Of a stretch of 64,000 nucleotides of DNA, positions 28,135 to 37,475 are shown piece by piece. The DNA is from Photobacterium kishitanii (GTDB lineage: Bacteria; Pseudomonadota; Gammaproteobacteria; Enterobacterales; Vibrionaceae), in NCBI RefSeq assembly GCF_003026355.1, contig NZ_PYON01000013.1, forward strand, positions 1 to 64,000, in the 5' to 3' direction. The translations under genes were made by a program, and so were the position numbers. Positions within the stretch are counted from its first letter, which is position 1. The number at the start of each line of letters is the position of its first letter. The notes below the pieces were generated by a model. That model was not told the origin of the DNA and made no database searches. It saw only the letters and a program-made list of their open reading frames with translations.

Positions 28135-28521
28135 ATGACAAAAATTCTTCATACAGAGCAAGCTCCTGCAGCGATCGGTCCTTATGTACAAGGTGTTGAT
28201 CTTGGTAACATGGTAATGACATCAGGTCAGATCCCTGTTAATCCACAAACAGGTGAAGTTGCAGAAGATATTGCTGCTCAAACACGTCAATCATTAGATA
28301 ACGTTAAAGCAGTTGTTGAAGCATCAGGTCTGAGTGTTGCTGATATTGTAAAAATGACTGTATTCGTAAAAGATCTTAACGATTTTGGTGCTGTAAATGA
28401 GGTTTATGGTGCATTCTTTGATGAACATAAAGCGCCTTACCCAGCTCGCTCTTGTGTTGAGGTTGCACGTCTACCTAAAGATGTGAAAATTGAAATTGAA
28501 GCGATTGCTGTACGTAAATAA
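28135..28521 (+). CDS. ridA: Reactive intermediate deaminase RidA
   Basis: A 128-residue trimeric YjgF/YER057c/UK114 protein that hydrolyses reactive enamines/imines (2-aminoacrylate) made by PLP enzymes. Arg105 in PARSCVEV is the catalytic Arg; GPYVQG and SGQIPVNPQTGE are family marks. It follows the pyrimidine/arginine block, as in E. coli, where ridA adjoins pyrI. Start ATG follows AGGATAACTC. Confidence 0.97.
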   Translation: MTKILHTEQAPAAIGPYVQGVDLGNMVMTSGQIPVNPQTGEVAEDIAAQTRQSLDNVKAVVEASGLSVADIVKMTVFVKDLNDFGAVNEVYGAFFDEHKAPYPARSCVEVARLPKDVKIEIEAIAVRK

Positions 28522-28526
28522 TGCTC

Positions 28527-28567
28527 AAAAAAGCGATCACGAGACTGAAATCAGTGATCGCTTTTTT
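28527..28567. terminator. Bidirectional terminator, ridA / idi
   Basis: Stem AGCGATCAC (28532-28540) with GTGATCGCT (28554-28562), 13-nt loop, A run before and T run after. Confidence 0.88.
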
Positions 28568-28581
28568 CTCCCGCTAGCACG

Positions 28582-29112
28582 CTAATATGCTTGTTCTACT
28601 GTCGCTAACACTTGCGCAAACCATGCCGTAAATAGCTGGGGGTTTTGATGTAATTGTTGTTGTAACTCAGCGATAGGCCACCATCGATATGCCATCACTT
28701 CAGCAGGATTTGGCGTAAATATCACCTCACTACCACTCGCAATCAAAACATGATCCAACTCATGTTCAATTAACTGTTGATCTAATTTAGCATAATAACA
28801 AAAATGGCCTACGTCCGTTAACGGGGTCGTCAATGTAATACCCATTTCTTCTTGTAAACGGCGAATACCAGCCTGATTAATCGTTTCACCCTGACGTGGA
28901 TGAGAACAACAAGTGTTAGTCCATAAACCGCCGCTATGATATTTTTCTAAAGCACGTTGATGTAATAAATATTCACGTCCATTGGGAGTATCACGATAAA
29001 GCAATACTGAAAAAGCTAAGTGCAATGCACCATCACGGTGAGCCTGCATTTTTTCTTGTAGACCAAGCTCATGGCCCTCTTCATCTACTAATACTACATA
29101 TTCTTCAGTCAT
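28582..29112 (-). CDS. idi: Isopentenyl-diphosphate isomerase, type I
   Basis: A 176-residue Nudix-fold enzyme interconverting isopentenyl and dimethylallyl diphosphate for isoprenoids (quinones, undecaprenyl). TNTCCSHPR carries the catalytic Cys68; Glu116 and Glu118 in LIEHELDH are the acid/metal residues; GIRRLQEEMGI is the Nudix part. It complements the MEP pathway but is not essential to it. It is downstream of plsC on the same strand, separated by plsC's terminator. Confidence 0.95.
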   Translation of the reverse strand: MTEEYVVLVDEEGHELGLQEKMQAHRDGALHLAFSVLLYRDTPNGREYLLHQRALEKYHSGGLWTNTCCSHPRQGETINQAGIRRLQEEMGITLTTPLTDVGHFCYYAKLDQQLIEHELDHVLIASGSEVIFTPNPAEVMAYRWWPIAELQQQLHQNPQLFTAWFAQVLATVEQAY

Positions 29113-29172
29113 AATTATCTTCTACTTCTATCACAAAATTCTGTTTATCGTTGTTTGATAACAATAAAACAA

Positions 29173-29205
29173 AACAAGGACATGTTTAAAAAACATGTCC
29201 TTGTT
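29173..29205 (-). terminator. Terminator of plsC
   Basis: A 15-bp perfect stem (29173-29187 with 29191-29205) with loop AAA; on the minus strand it is followed by TTTTGTTTTA. Confidence 0.85.
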
Positions 29206-29263
29206 AATAACACTCGCATTATGTCTTTTAACTATAATTGTTAAGCGTTAAAAATAATCCGTA

Positions 29264-29989
29264 TTAATGCTTATTGCGCTGAGCAACCTCTTGGTCTAAC
29301 TCTGCTAGTTTTGCAGCCATCATTTTACGACTTTGAGTTAATAATTTACGAACATCTTCTTTTTCTAAACCAACAGTCGCAATCGGCTTCATAACCTCAA
29401 CAATGACGACACCATTATCCCAACGATTAAGTTTTACTTTATCCGTTGAGCTACACACAATCGGTACAATCGGCACTTGAGCACCAATAGCAGCATGAAA
29501 AGCGCCAGTCTTAAACGGTAATAAGCCACGGCCACGAGAACGTGTACCTTCGGGGAACATCCACACAGACACTTTATTCTTTTTAATTTTATCAACAACT
29601 TGACCAATTGTGCCCACGGCTTTACTGCGATTTGCACGATCAATTAAGATATTACCCGTGATCCAGTATAGCTGTCCAAACAATGGAATCCACACTAAAC
29701 TTTTTTTACCGACAGTCACTGTACGCTGCATAATTGCACCAGAAACGGTAAATAAATCATAAGTATTTTGATGGTTGGCAATATAAACCGCCGAACCTAC
29801 TTGTTCAGCACCTTCAGCGTAACGGATCTCTAGCTTTATACCCAAGACACGTGACATTTTACTAAACAGTCGCCCAAAGGTATAAACATGTTTAGGATTT
29901 CGTGGGCTTAATAAACAATAACCACAGCCAAAGACAAAGGTTACGATGGCAAAAACTGCAATCGCAATCAGGCGCAAAATATAAATCAT
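29264..29989 (-). CDS. plsC: 1-acyl-sn-glycerol-3-phosphate acyltransferase
   Basis: A 241-residue inner-membrane acyltransferase that makes phosphatidic acid. An N-terminal membrane segment (about 5-25) is followed by the HX4D motif NHQNTYD and by FPEGTRSRGRG; GAQVPIVPIVC is the fourth block. Family position downstream of parC matches E. coli. Start ATG at 29989 follows GGAGTG. Confidence 0.95.
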   Translation of the reverse strand: MIYILRLIAIAVFAIVTFVFGCGYCLLSPRNPKHVYTFGRLFSKMSRVLGIKLEIRYAEGAEQVGSAVYIANHQNTYDLFTVSGAIMQRTVTVGKKSLVWIPLFGQLYWITGNILIDRANRSKAVGTIGQVVDKIKKNKVSVWMFPEGTRSRGRGLLPFKTGAFHAAIGAQVPIVPIVCSSTDKVKLNRWDNGVVIVEVMKPIATVGLEKEDVRKLLTQSRKMMAAKLAELDQEVAQRNKH

Positions 29990-30108
29990 TCAAACACTCC
30001 TCAGCGTACAAGTGTGCGCTAGTATACCCACAGCAACGAAAATTACACCTGTTATGTGTATCCATTACTCAATAAACTACGACACAATTAACGCGAATAA
30101 ATCATTAA

Positions 30109-30134
30109 AAAGCCCTCATAAATACGAGGGCTTT
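30109..30134 (-). terminator. Terminator of parC
   Basis: Stem AAAGCCCTC/GAGGGCTTT (30109-30117 with 30126-30134), with T residues on the minus strand. Confidence 0.8.
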
Positions 30135-30154
30135 ATTGTATATATAGCCGTAAA

Positions 30155-32434
30155 TTAACTGTCAGTTAATTGCTCATCACTGAGTGTTTGTGGGGAATCA
30201 ATTTCAATATCAGTAACGCGTTGCAATCCACGTGGCAACATTGATCCTCGACGACCGCGCTCACCACGGAAGTTTTCAAGATCACTCGGTTTTAAACCTA
30301 ACTTACGTTTACCTGCATACAAAGTGACATGACTATCAGCAGTAAGAACCATTAGATAAGATAAGAACTCTTCACGAGATTTTGCTCGTGCTGATGGAAT
30401 ATTAATGATCTTATTACCCTTACCTTTACCTAATTGTGGCAAGTCTTTGATTGGGAATAACAACATTCGACCTTCATTGGTAATCGCCATAATTTGATCG
30501 CTATTAATATCGGCAATCGGCTGAGGCGGTAATACTAATGACTTTTCAGGTACCGTTAATAAGGCTTTACCGCTCTTATTTTTAGAAACCATGTCGCTGC
30601 TCTTACAGATGAAACCATAACCAGCATCCGATGCCATTAGCCATAGTTGATCATCATCAGCCATCATTACTTGGCGCATATTAGTGCCAGGAGTCAGATT
30701 TAAACGCCCAGTAATCGGTTCACCTTGGCTACGTGCCGATGGCAAAGTATGCGATTCAAGGGCATAGCTGCGACCATCAGAACCTAAGAATATAGCTGGT
30801 TGATTACTCTTACCACGCGCATGAGCGAGATAGTTATCACCTGATTTATAGTTAAGCGTAGTTGGATCAACCTCATGACCTTTAGCATGACGGATCCAGC
30901 CTTTGTCAGACAGTACTACAGTGATAGTTTCACTTGGAATCAAGTCACGCTCGGTCATAGCCTTAGCTTCGGCACGCTCAACCAATGGTGAACGACGATC
31001 ATCACCATACTTTTCAGCATCTGCGATAATTTCTTTTTTGATTAAAGTATTTAAACGACGCTCAGAACCTAATAGCTTTTCAAGCTGCTCGCGCTCTTTA
31101 GCTAATTCATCTAATTCACCACGGATCTTAATTTCTTCAAGCTTAGCTAACTGACGCAATTTTATTTCTAAAATAGCATCGGCTTGAGTAACGCTTAAAT
31201 CAAAACGTGACATTAATTCAGCTTTAGGATCATCTTCACTACGAATGATCTCAATCACTTCATCAATGTTTAAATAAGCCGCTAATAAGCCTTCTAAAAT
31301 ATGTAATCGAGCAATCACTTTATCAAGACGGTATTGCAAACGACGACGAACCGTACTACGACGATACTCAAGCCATTCTTTAATGATAGTCACCAAGCCT
31401 TTTACTTGTGGACGACCATCTAGACCCAGCATGTTAATGTTAGCTCGAAAACTTTTTTCTAAATCTGTCGAAGCAAACAAGTGATTCATCAATTGATCGC
31501 AATCAATTCGATTGGTACGTGGCACAATCACGATACGGGTTGGATTTTCATGATCAGATTCGTCACGTAAATCTTCTACCATTGGCAGTTTTTTTGCTCG
31601 CATTTGCGCGGCAATTTGCTCCAATAATTTGGCTCCTGATGTTTGATGAGGCAAGGCGGTAATAACAATATCACCATTTTCTTTATGCCAAATCGCACGC
31701 ATTTTCACGCTACCACGGCCAGTGGCATACATCTTCTTTAAATCAGGTTTTGAGGTGATGATTTCAGCTTCAGTCGGATAATCTGGACCTTGGACAAATT
31801 CCATCAATTGATCAAGATCAGCGCTTGGATTCTCGATCATGTGTACCGCTGCATTAGCAACTTCACGCACATTATGCGGCGGAATATCCGTCGCCATACC
31901 AACCGCAATACCAGTAATACCATTTAATAAAATATGCGGTAACCGTGCCGGCAACATTTTTGGCTCAAGCATAGTACCGTCAAAGTTTGGTACCCAATCA
32001 GCGGTGCCTTGATTTATCTCAGCCAATAATACTTCTGAAAAACGCGATAAACGTGATTCGGTATAACGCATTGCAGCAAAAGATTTCGGATCATCCGGGG
32101 CACCCCAGTTACCTTGACCATCGACTAACGGATAACGATAGGAGAAAGGCTGCGCCATTAGCACCATCGCCTCATAACACGCAGAGTCACCGTGTGGATG
32201 GAATTTACCTAATACGTCACCAACAGTACGTGCTGATTTTTTATATTTCGCAGTAGCGTTCAAACCTAATTCAGACATCGCATAAATAATACGACGTTGT
32301 ACTGGTTTTAAGCCGTCACCAATAAAAGGTAAGGCACGATCCATGATTACATACATGGAGTAGTTTAAATAAGCGTCTTCAGTAAACTTTCTAAGTGGAA
32401 GCTGTTCAACGCCATCCATAGAGACATCAGTCAT
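30155..32434 (-). CDS. parC: DNA topoisomerase IV subunit A
   Basis: A 759-residue type IIA subunit that cuts and passes DNA to decatenate replicated chromosomes. The breakage domain carries the catalytic Tyr in [11 protein letters not shown]. The quinolone region reads [12 protein letters not shown], so the Ser and Glu that correspond to E. coli Ser80 and Glu84 are both wild-type. The C-terminal part (about 500-745) forms the DNA-wrapping beta-pinwheel. It follows parE with an 80-bp gap. Confidence 0.98.
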   Translation of the reverse strand: MTDVSMDGVEQLPLRKFTEDAYLNYSMYVIMDRALPFIGDGLKPVQRRIIYAMSELGLNATAKYKKSARTVGDVLGKFHPHGDSACYEAMVLMAQPFSYRYPLVDGQGNWGAPDDPKSFAAMRYTESRLSRFSEVLLAEINQGTADWVPNFDGTMLEPKMLPARLPHILLNGITGIAVGMATDIPPHNVREVANAAVHMIENPSADLDQLMEFVQGPDYPTEAEIITSKPDLKKMYATGRGSVKMRAIWHKENGDIVITALPHQTSGAKLLEQIAAQMRAKKLPMVEDLRDESDHENPTRIVIVPRTNRIDCDQLMNHLFASTDLEKSFRANINMLGLDGRPQVKGLVTIIKEWLEYRRSTVRRRLQYRLDKVIARLHILEGLLAAYLNIDEVIEIIRSEDDPKAELMSRFDLSVTQADAILEIKLRQLAKLEEIKIRGELDELAKEREQLEKLLGSERRLNTLIKKEIIADAEKYGDDRRSPLVERAEAKAMTERDLIPSETITVVLSDKGWIRHAKGHEVDPTTLNYKSGDNYLAHARGKSNQPAIFLGSDGRSYALESHTLPSARSQGEPITGRLNLTPGTNMRQVMMADDDQLWLMASDAGYGFICKSSDMVSKNKSGKALLTVPEKSLVLPPQPIADINSDQIMAITNEGRMLLFPIKDLPQLGKGKGNKIINIPSARAKSREEFLSYLMVLTADSHVTLYAGKRKLGLKPSDLENFRGERGRRGSMLPRGLQRVTDIEIDSPQTLSDEQLTDS

Positions 32435-32465
32435 CGTGAGATAATCCGTCTTAAATAATGCGATT

Positions 32466-32486
32466 CGGCAAACATAATGTTTGCCG
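32466..32486 (-). other. parE-parC intercistronic hairpin
   Basis: CGGCAAAC-ATAAT-GTTTGCCG, a perfect 8-bp stem with no T run. It could affect the ParE:ParC ratio by mRNA processing or be an operator for parC. Confidence 0.45.
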
Positions 32487-32514
32487 ATTTAAAATGATAT
32501 ACGTGTGAGGCGAA

Positions 32515-34398
32515 TTAAACTTCCGCCAAATCGCCTTTGCTTTGTAACCAATGACGACGATCTTCTGCGCGTTTTTTACCTAGCAACATATCCATCATTT
32601 CATTAGTTTCACTATCATCATCAATAGTAAGCTGCACCAAACGACGGGTATTAGGATCCATAGTCGTTTCACGCAATTGCAGTGGATTCATTTCACCCAG
32701 ACCTTTAAAGCGCTGCACGTTAACCTTGCCACGCTTACCTTTTAAACGCTCAAGAATGGCATTTTTTTCTGATTCATCAAGCGCATAAAATACCTCTTTA
32801 CCTAAATCGATACGGTATAGCGGTGGCATAGCGATAAACACATGTCCAGCACGTACTAACGCTTCAAAGTGCTTCATAAACAAGGCACATAATAACGTTG
32901 CGATATGCAGTCCATCGGAGTCCGCATCGGCAAGGACACAGATTTTACCGTAACGAAGTCCACTTAAATCGCCACTATCAGGATCAATACCCAATGCGAT
33001 TGAAATATTATGGACTTCTTCCGAAGCCAATACTTGATCAGATGACACTTCCCAAGTATTTAGTATTTTACCGCGCAACGGCATAATCGCTTGGAACATA
33101 CGATCACGGGCTTGTTTCGCCGAACCACCCGCCGAATCACCTTCGACTAAGAATAGTTCAGTACGATTTAAATCTTGTTGTGAACAATCGGCTAATTTAC
33201 CCGGTAAGGCTGGGCCTGAAGCTATTTTTTTACGAACAACTTTCTTACTAGCACGCATACGACGGTGAGCATTGGCAATGCAAACTTCTGCCAATAATTC
33301 AGCCAACTGTGGACGCTCATTAAGCCATAAGCTAAAGGCATCTTTTACTACGCCAGAGACAAATGCTGCACATTGACGTGACGATAAACGCTCTTTGGTT
33401 TGACCGGCAAACTGTGGATCCTGCATCTTTACAGATAGTACGTAAGCACAACGATCCCAAATATCATCAGCAGTCAGTTTCACTCCACGCGGTAATAAAT
33501 TGCGGAATTCACAGAACTCACGCATCGCATCAAGCAAACCTTGGCGCAAACCATTAACATGCGTCCCCCCTTGCGCGGTAGGAATTAGGTTAACGTAACT
33601 TTCAGTGATCAGTTCACCACCTTCAGGTAGCCACAATAGCGCCCAATCAGCCGCTTCTGTTGCACCACTAAAGACACCAGTAAACGGCTCTTCTGGCAAT
33701 AAGGTATAGCCTTTCACGCCTTCAGCCAGATAATCTTTTAGACCATCTTCATAGCACCAACGTATTGTTTCATCAGTAATTTTATTGGTAAATACTATTT
33801 CCAAACCGGGGCATAATACAGCCTTAGCTTTTAAATTACTTTTAAGACGAGTAACAGAAAATTTTGCACTATCAAAGTATTTAGGATTTGGCCAAAAATG
33901 AACTTTGGTTCCTTTTGCACGACGGCCACAAGTACCAATAACTTCTAATTCAGAGACTTTATCGCCATTTTCAAACGCGATTTGATAAACTTGACCATCA
34001 CGTTTAACCGTTACTTCGACCCGATTAGAAAGGGCGTTTACAACCGAAATACCTACCCCGTGTAGACCACCTGAAAATTGGTAGTTTTTACCCGAGAATT
34101 TACCTCCGGCATGTAATTTACATAGGATAAGCTCAACTCCAGAAACACCTTCTTCTGGATGAATATCTACCGGCATACCACGACCATCATCAATCACTTC
34201 TAATGATTGATCGGTATGAAGAATGACTTCAACTTTACGGGCATGGCCAGCCAAGGCTTCATCGACACTGTTATCGATAACTTCTTGACCAAGGTGGTTA
34301 GGTCTTACCGTATCGGTATACATACCCGGACGGCGGCGTACTGGCTCAAGGCCATTTAGAACCTCAATGGCTCCAGCGTTATAGCTTTGATCTGTCAT
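32515..34398 (-). CDS. parE: DNA topoisomerase IV subunit B
   Basis: A 627-residue ATPase subunit. GHKL ATP-binding part (DNSVDEALAGHA, GRGMPVDIHPEEGVSG), transducer, then TOPRIM with LVEGDSAGGSA, PLRGKILN and ADADSDGLH. The ATG at 34398 (MTDQSYNAG) fits E. coli ParE (630 residues); an in-frame TTG at 34428 would add ten residues. There is no good ribosome site at either. It lies 3' of yqiA on the same strand, as in E. coli. Confidence 0.97.
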   Translation of the reverse strand: MTDQSYNAGAIEVLNGLEPVRRRPGMYTDTVRPNHLGQEVIDNSVDEALAGHARKVEVILHTDQSLEVIDDGRGMPVDIHPEEGVSGVELILCKLHAGGKFSGKNYQFSGGLHGVGISVVNALSNRVEVTVKRDGQVYQIAFENGDKVSELEVIGTCGRRAKGTKVHFWPNPKYFDSAKFSVTRLKSNLKAKAVLCPGLEIVFTNKITDETIRWCYEDGLKDYLAEGVKGYTLLPEEPFTGVFSGATEAADWALLWLPEGGELITESYVNLIPTAQGGTHVNGLRQGLLDAMREFCEFRNLLPRGVKLTADDIWDRCAYVLSVKMQDPQFAGQTKERLSSRQCAAFVSGVVKDAFSLWLNERPQLAELLAEVCIANAHRRMRASKKVVRKKIASGPALPGKLADCSQQDLNRTELFLVEGDSAGGSAKQARDRMFQAIMPLRGKILNTWEVSSDQVLASEEVHNISIALGIDPDSGDLSGLRYGKICVLADADSDGLHIATLLCALFMKHFEALVRAGHVFIAMPPLYRIDLGKEVFYALDESEKNAILERLKGKRGKVNVQRFKGLGEMNPLQLRETTMDPNTRRLVQLTIDDDSETNEMMDMLLGKKRAEDRRHWLQSKGDLAEV

Positions 34399-34613
34399 AT
34401 CACGGAAATTTACGGGAAAATTTTGCAAACAATAGTCAGTAACCCTCGCGTTGTTGTCAAGCGGGAGTCTGCGGAAAACTCACATTCAGTGAGTCGCGTC
34501 TCTTTTCTATATTACGAAAAAGGGACGAAAACTGGGTATAGATTTTATGCTAATGCACATAACTTGATTTATAGGGTAGCCTATCTCGTTACTCAATGAA
34601 CAGATAAGTCAGG

Positions 34614-35192
34614 TTATAACCCTAAGAATTGAAGAATGGTGGCGGGAAAACGTTCAAAATCACAAAAACTATGATCACCATTAGCTTCTATTGTTAGCCT
34701 ACAGTGTGCATATTTTAATGCTGCTTGGCGATAATCAAGAACTTCATCACCTTGCTGTAATAACACCCATAGCCGTTGTGGCTGCGTGATATTTATAACT
34801 TCAAGTGCTTTCAAGTCATCAATGTGCTGAGCTTCTAGCACATAATTTTCACCGCTATATGGATTCTGCTGTGGTCCAAGGTAGTCAACTAACAGTTGAT
34901 AAGGTTTAACGGCTGGATTAACTAATACGGCCGATAATTGATAACGCTCACTAAGCCACGTACTTAAATATCCCCCTAAAGAGCTACCGACAACACCAAT
35001 CGTATAGTGGTCCTTATATTGCTCAACCAATTGCGCTAGATATTGACTAGCGTGAGCTGGATAACTCGGTAGCTGGGGTGCTATAACCTTGATATCAGGT
35101 CGATGCTGACGACAATAAGCCATCATTTGTTGGGCTTTCAATGATGATGGCGAACTATTGAAACCATGTAAATAAATTAATAATGATGGCAT
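34614..35192 (-). CDS. yqiA: Esterase YqiA
   Basis: A 192-residue alpha/beta hydrolase. The nucleophile elbow is GSSLGG (Ser71); LHGFNSSP forms the oxyanion loop; GDEVLDY and NGDHSF provide the Asp and His. E. coli YqiA hydrolyses acyl-CoA and short esters. Its ATG overlaps the cpdA stop by one base (TGATG), so the two are coupled. Confidence 0.92.
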   Translation of the reverse strand: MPSLLIYLHGFNSSPSSLKAQQMMAYCRQHRPDIKVIAPQLPSYPAHASQYLAQLVEQYKDHYTIGVVGSSLGGYLSTWLSERYQLSAVLVNPAVKPYQLLVDYLGPQQNPYSGENYVLEAQHIDDLKALEVINITQPQRLWVLLQQGDEVLDYRQAALKYAHCRLTIEANGDHSFCDFERFPATILQFLGL

Positions 35193-36046
35193 CAGTAACC
35201 TTCAGCATCAAGTTTAGGTTTAAATTGATCACCACTAATACGGTGGACACTAGTAATAATTTGTCCGTCTTTAGTTAATTCTAAATAACGCCAACCTGGG
35301 TTGTTATGATCTAACGCAAAATCATCAGAATCAGGCATAAACTGAATACAAGTCGATGGTGTCGCAAGCACACGTACACCATGGTAAGTTCGATCTAAAT
35401 TTTGATGAATATGACCACATAGCACGGCTTTTACTTGTGGATGACAATCAATTACATCCCATAAACTACTGTTATTATGTAGTTGATGTTGATCTAACCA
35501 CGCACTACCTGCTTCAAGCGGATGATGATGCAATAAAATTAAGGCATGTCGATCAGGATAACGTGCTAGAGCGGTATTTAATAATCCTAACTGTGCAGTA
35601 CTTAGCTCACCATGTGGCACACCTTGTACTTGGCTATCGAGTAAAATCATTTGCCAATGATCCCCCACTAATACCTGCTGCTGTGGCTTAATCTGCTCAC
35701 TCGGTAAAATGGATTGCATTGTTGGCTGAAAATCATGATTGCCCGGCAACCAAAAACACGGTTGTGACCAACGTGAAATACCATCAGCAAAACGCTGATA
35801 AGAGTAAGGGGTGTGATCTTGAGAAATATCACCCGTAGCAACGATGGCGTCAAAATGACGCGCAGCAATATCTACCCCATTAAGCACGGCATGAAAAATG
35901 TCTTTGGTTGCCACACCAAGCAAAGAGCCGGAACCATTGGCAAACAAATGAGTGTCGGTGATCTGCAGAAGAACCACACTTTCGGGGTTAGTCTGCGGCA
36001 GCGAATAGGTCTGCAAAACGTCAAAAACCTTGTCTATTCTGAGCAA
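35192..36046 (-). CDS. cpdA: 3',5'-cyclic-AMP phosphodiesterase
   Basis: A 284-residue class III calcineurin-like phosphodiesterase that lowers cAMP, and so CRP activity. Metal motifs are DTH (QITDTHLF), GD (ATGDISQD), GNHD (LPGNHDFQ), HHH (LLHHHPLE) and GHIH (LCGHIHQN). The start is uncertain: the longest frame opens with TTG at 36046, ten bases after the yqiB stop, and another TTG ten codons later is also possible; there is no in-frame ATG before the first motif. Confidence 0.93.
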   Translation of the reverse strand: MLRIDKVFDVLQTYSLPQTNPESVVLLQITDTHLFANGSGSLLGVATKDIFHAVLNGVDIAARHFDAIVATGDISQDHTPYSYQRFADGISRWSQPCFWLPGNHDFQPTMQSILPSEQIKPQQQVLVGDHWQMILLDSQVQGVPHGELSTAQLGLLNTALARYPDRHALILLHHHPLEAGSAWLDQHQLHNNSSLWDVIDCHPQVKAVLCGHIHQNLDRTYHGVRVLATPSTCIQFMPDSDDFALDHNNPGWRYLELTKDGQIITSVHRISGDQFKPKLDAEGY

Positions 36047-36056
36047 TTAAGTTCAA

Positions 36057-36485
36057 TTAACAAACGGATTGTTTACTAAGCCCGTGGCGTAAACAATGCT
36101 TCAACCAGTCACCTAAGAAAAGGTTGACTTGATGTTTCTCATTTTTTTGATGCATACGCAAGTTAGGATAGTCATATATTGGCTTGAGACGAGAAATCTG
36201 CTGCGCAGCACACACTTCTGCGACCTTAGCATCATGATATAACCGTACCGTTAATAATGGTGCCAAGTAATCAGCAACCCTATCAATATCAACCAACCCT
36301 AGTGTTACCACTGTGGTGTAGCGGGTTGATTCAATAATTTTCAACTGATATGCATCATCACACACCAGGTATACTTGCGTATCTCCGACTTCATCGTTGC
36401 GAGGCAACAATGGTAAGAGTTTAGCGTAATTAGTTTCATACAAGCGCATTAGGCTTGTCAAATCAACAGTATACCTTTTATTCAA
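36057..36485 (-). CDS. yqiB: DUF1249 protein YqiB
   Basis: A 142-residue protein of the DUF1249 family, function unknown. ESTRYTTVVTL, TVRLYHDAKVAEVC and DYPNLRMHQKNEKHQVN are conserved with E. coli YqiB. The start is TTG at 36485, supported by AGGGGA about 6-7 bases upstream and by the family start MxxRYTxDL; an ATG 5 bases earlier is out of frame. It lies between nudF and cpdA as in E. coli. Confidence 0.88.
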   Translation of the reverse strand: MNKRYTVDLTSLMRLYETNYAKLLPLLPRNDEVGDTQVYLVCDDAYQLKIIESTRYTTVVTLGLVDIDRVADYLAPLLTVRLYHDAKVAEVCAAQQISRLKPIYDYPNLRMHQKNEKHQVNLFLGDWLKHCLRHGLSKQSVC

Positions 36486-36517
36486 ATCATTCCCCTAGGA
36501 TTATAAAATAATTTATT

Positions 36518-37153
36518 TTATGGCTGCTGCAAACGTTGATGATGTAACTGCAACCATTGTAATGCGATAATCGTGGCCGCATTTTCAATTTTACCAGATT
36601 CTAACCATTGATAAGCCTGATTTCTAGAAACAACATGAACACGAATATCTTCTGATTCACTGGCTACGCCATGGATCCCTTGCGCTAAACGACTATCGAC
36701 TTCGCTAATAAAAATATCAAGTACCTCTGAACAGCCACCTGAGCTGGACAAATAACGTGATATTTTCTCCGTTTTCCCTAGCACTAACCCCGATTCTTCA
36801 GTTGCTTCTCGGCGTACGACTTGCTCAGGAGATTCATTATCATGATCGAGCATACCTGCAACAATTTCTAACTGCCACGGCTGGCAATCAGCAGCCATCG
36901 CGCCAATTCTGAACTGTTCAATTAATACCACTTGATCACGTATCGGATCGTAAGGTAATACAGCTGCAGCATGACCGCGTTCAAACAGTTCGCGCTCAAA
37001 TTCACCACTCCAACCACCAGCAAATAATCTGTGTCGTAAACGGTATTTAACCATTTTAAAAAAACCGTCATACACCGTTGTCGTCGATAAAACTTCAACA
37101 TCTTGACGATTAAACGCTTGTTGCGAGGATGAATAATCTGATGTTTGATCCAT
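36518..37153 (-). CDS. nudF: ADP-ribose diphosphatase
   Basis: A 211-residue Nudix hydrolase splitting ADP-ribose to AMP and ribose 5-phosphate. The Nudix box is GMLDHDNESPEQVV followed by RREATEESGLV; EQFRIGA and LSSSGGCSEVLDIF are characteristic of NudF. It is first gene of a leftward operon nudF-yqiB-cpdA-yqiA-parE and divergent from tolC. Confidence 0.94.
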   Translation of the reverse strand: MDQTSDYSSSQQAFNRQDVEVLSTTTVYDGFFKMVKYRLRHRLFAGGWSGEFERELFERGHAAAVLPYDPIRDQVVLIEQFRIGAMAADCQPWQLEIVAGMLDHDNESPEQVVRREATEESGLVLGKTEKISRYLSSSGGCSEVLDIFISEVDSRLAQGIHGVASESEDIRVHVVSRNQAYQWLESGKIENAATIIALQWLQLHHQRLQQP

Positions 37154-37475
37154 ACTTTTTATCCTTCGATGATAGATATCTATTAAAAGTTAACCAACTT
37201 CACGCGAGATAGCATTAAAATCAACTTATATCCCTTACAGTTATACTTTAAGTGTAATATTCCACTGCTAGTGTTTAAACAATTAAATATCATGTATCTT
37301 TTTGACACGCTGTTTATTAAATCGATTACAATAACCTAATAACCGAATGTAAAAATACAATCACTACGTAAAACTACGTAATGATCAGTTTCAAGCAAGG
37401 CTGCTTCAGGTAAACTGACGCTTGCACTATATTTATACATTCCCATTTTTGTCTGCAAGACCAGGAAAGGCATCC
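37154..37475. promoter_or_regulatory. nudF-tolC divergent control region
   Basis: No gene. A candidate tolC promoter has a perfect -35 TTGACA (37302-37307) and -10 TACAAT (37327-37332), but a long 19-bp spacer. A start near 37339 would give a 137-nt leader. I find no convincing MarA/SoxS/Rob box. Confidence 0.4.

Noticed and set aside
30155..32434. Quinolone-resistance change in parC
   Set aside because: The residues equal to Ser80 and Glu84 of E. coli are wild-type ([10 protein letters not shown]).
37420..37450. MarA/SoxS/Rob box before tolC
   Set aside because: GCAC is present near 37424, but the right half of the consensus does not match.
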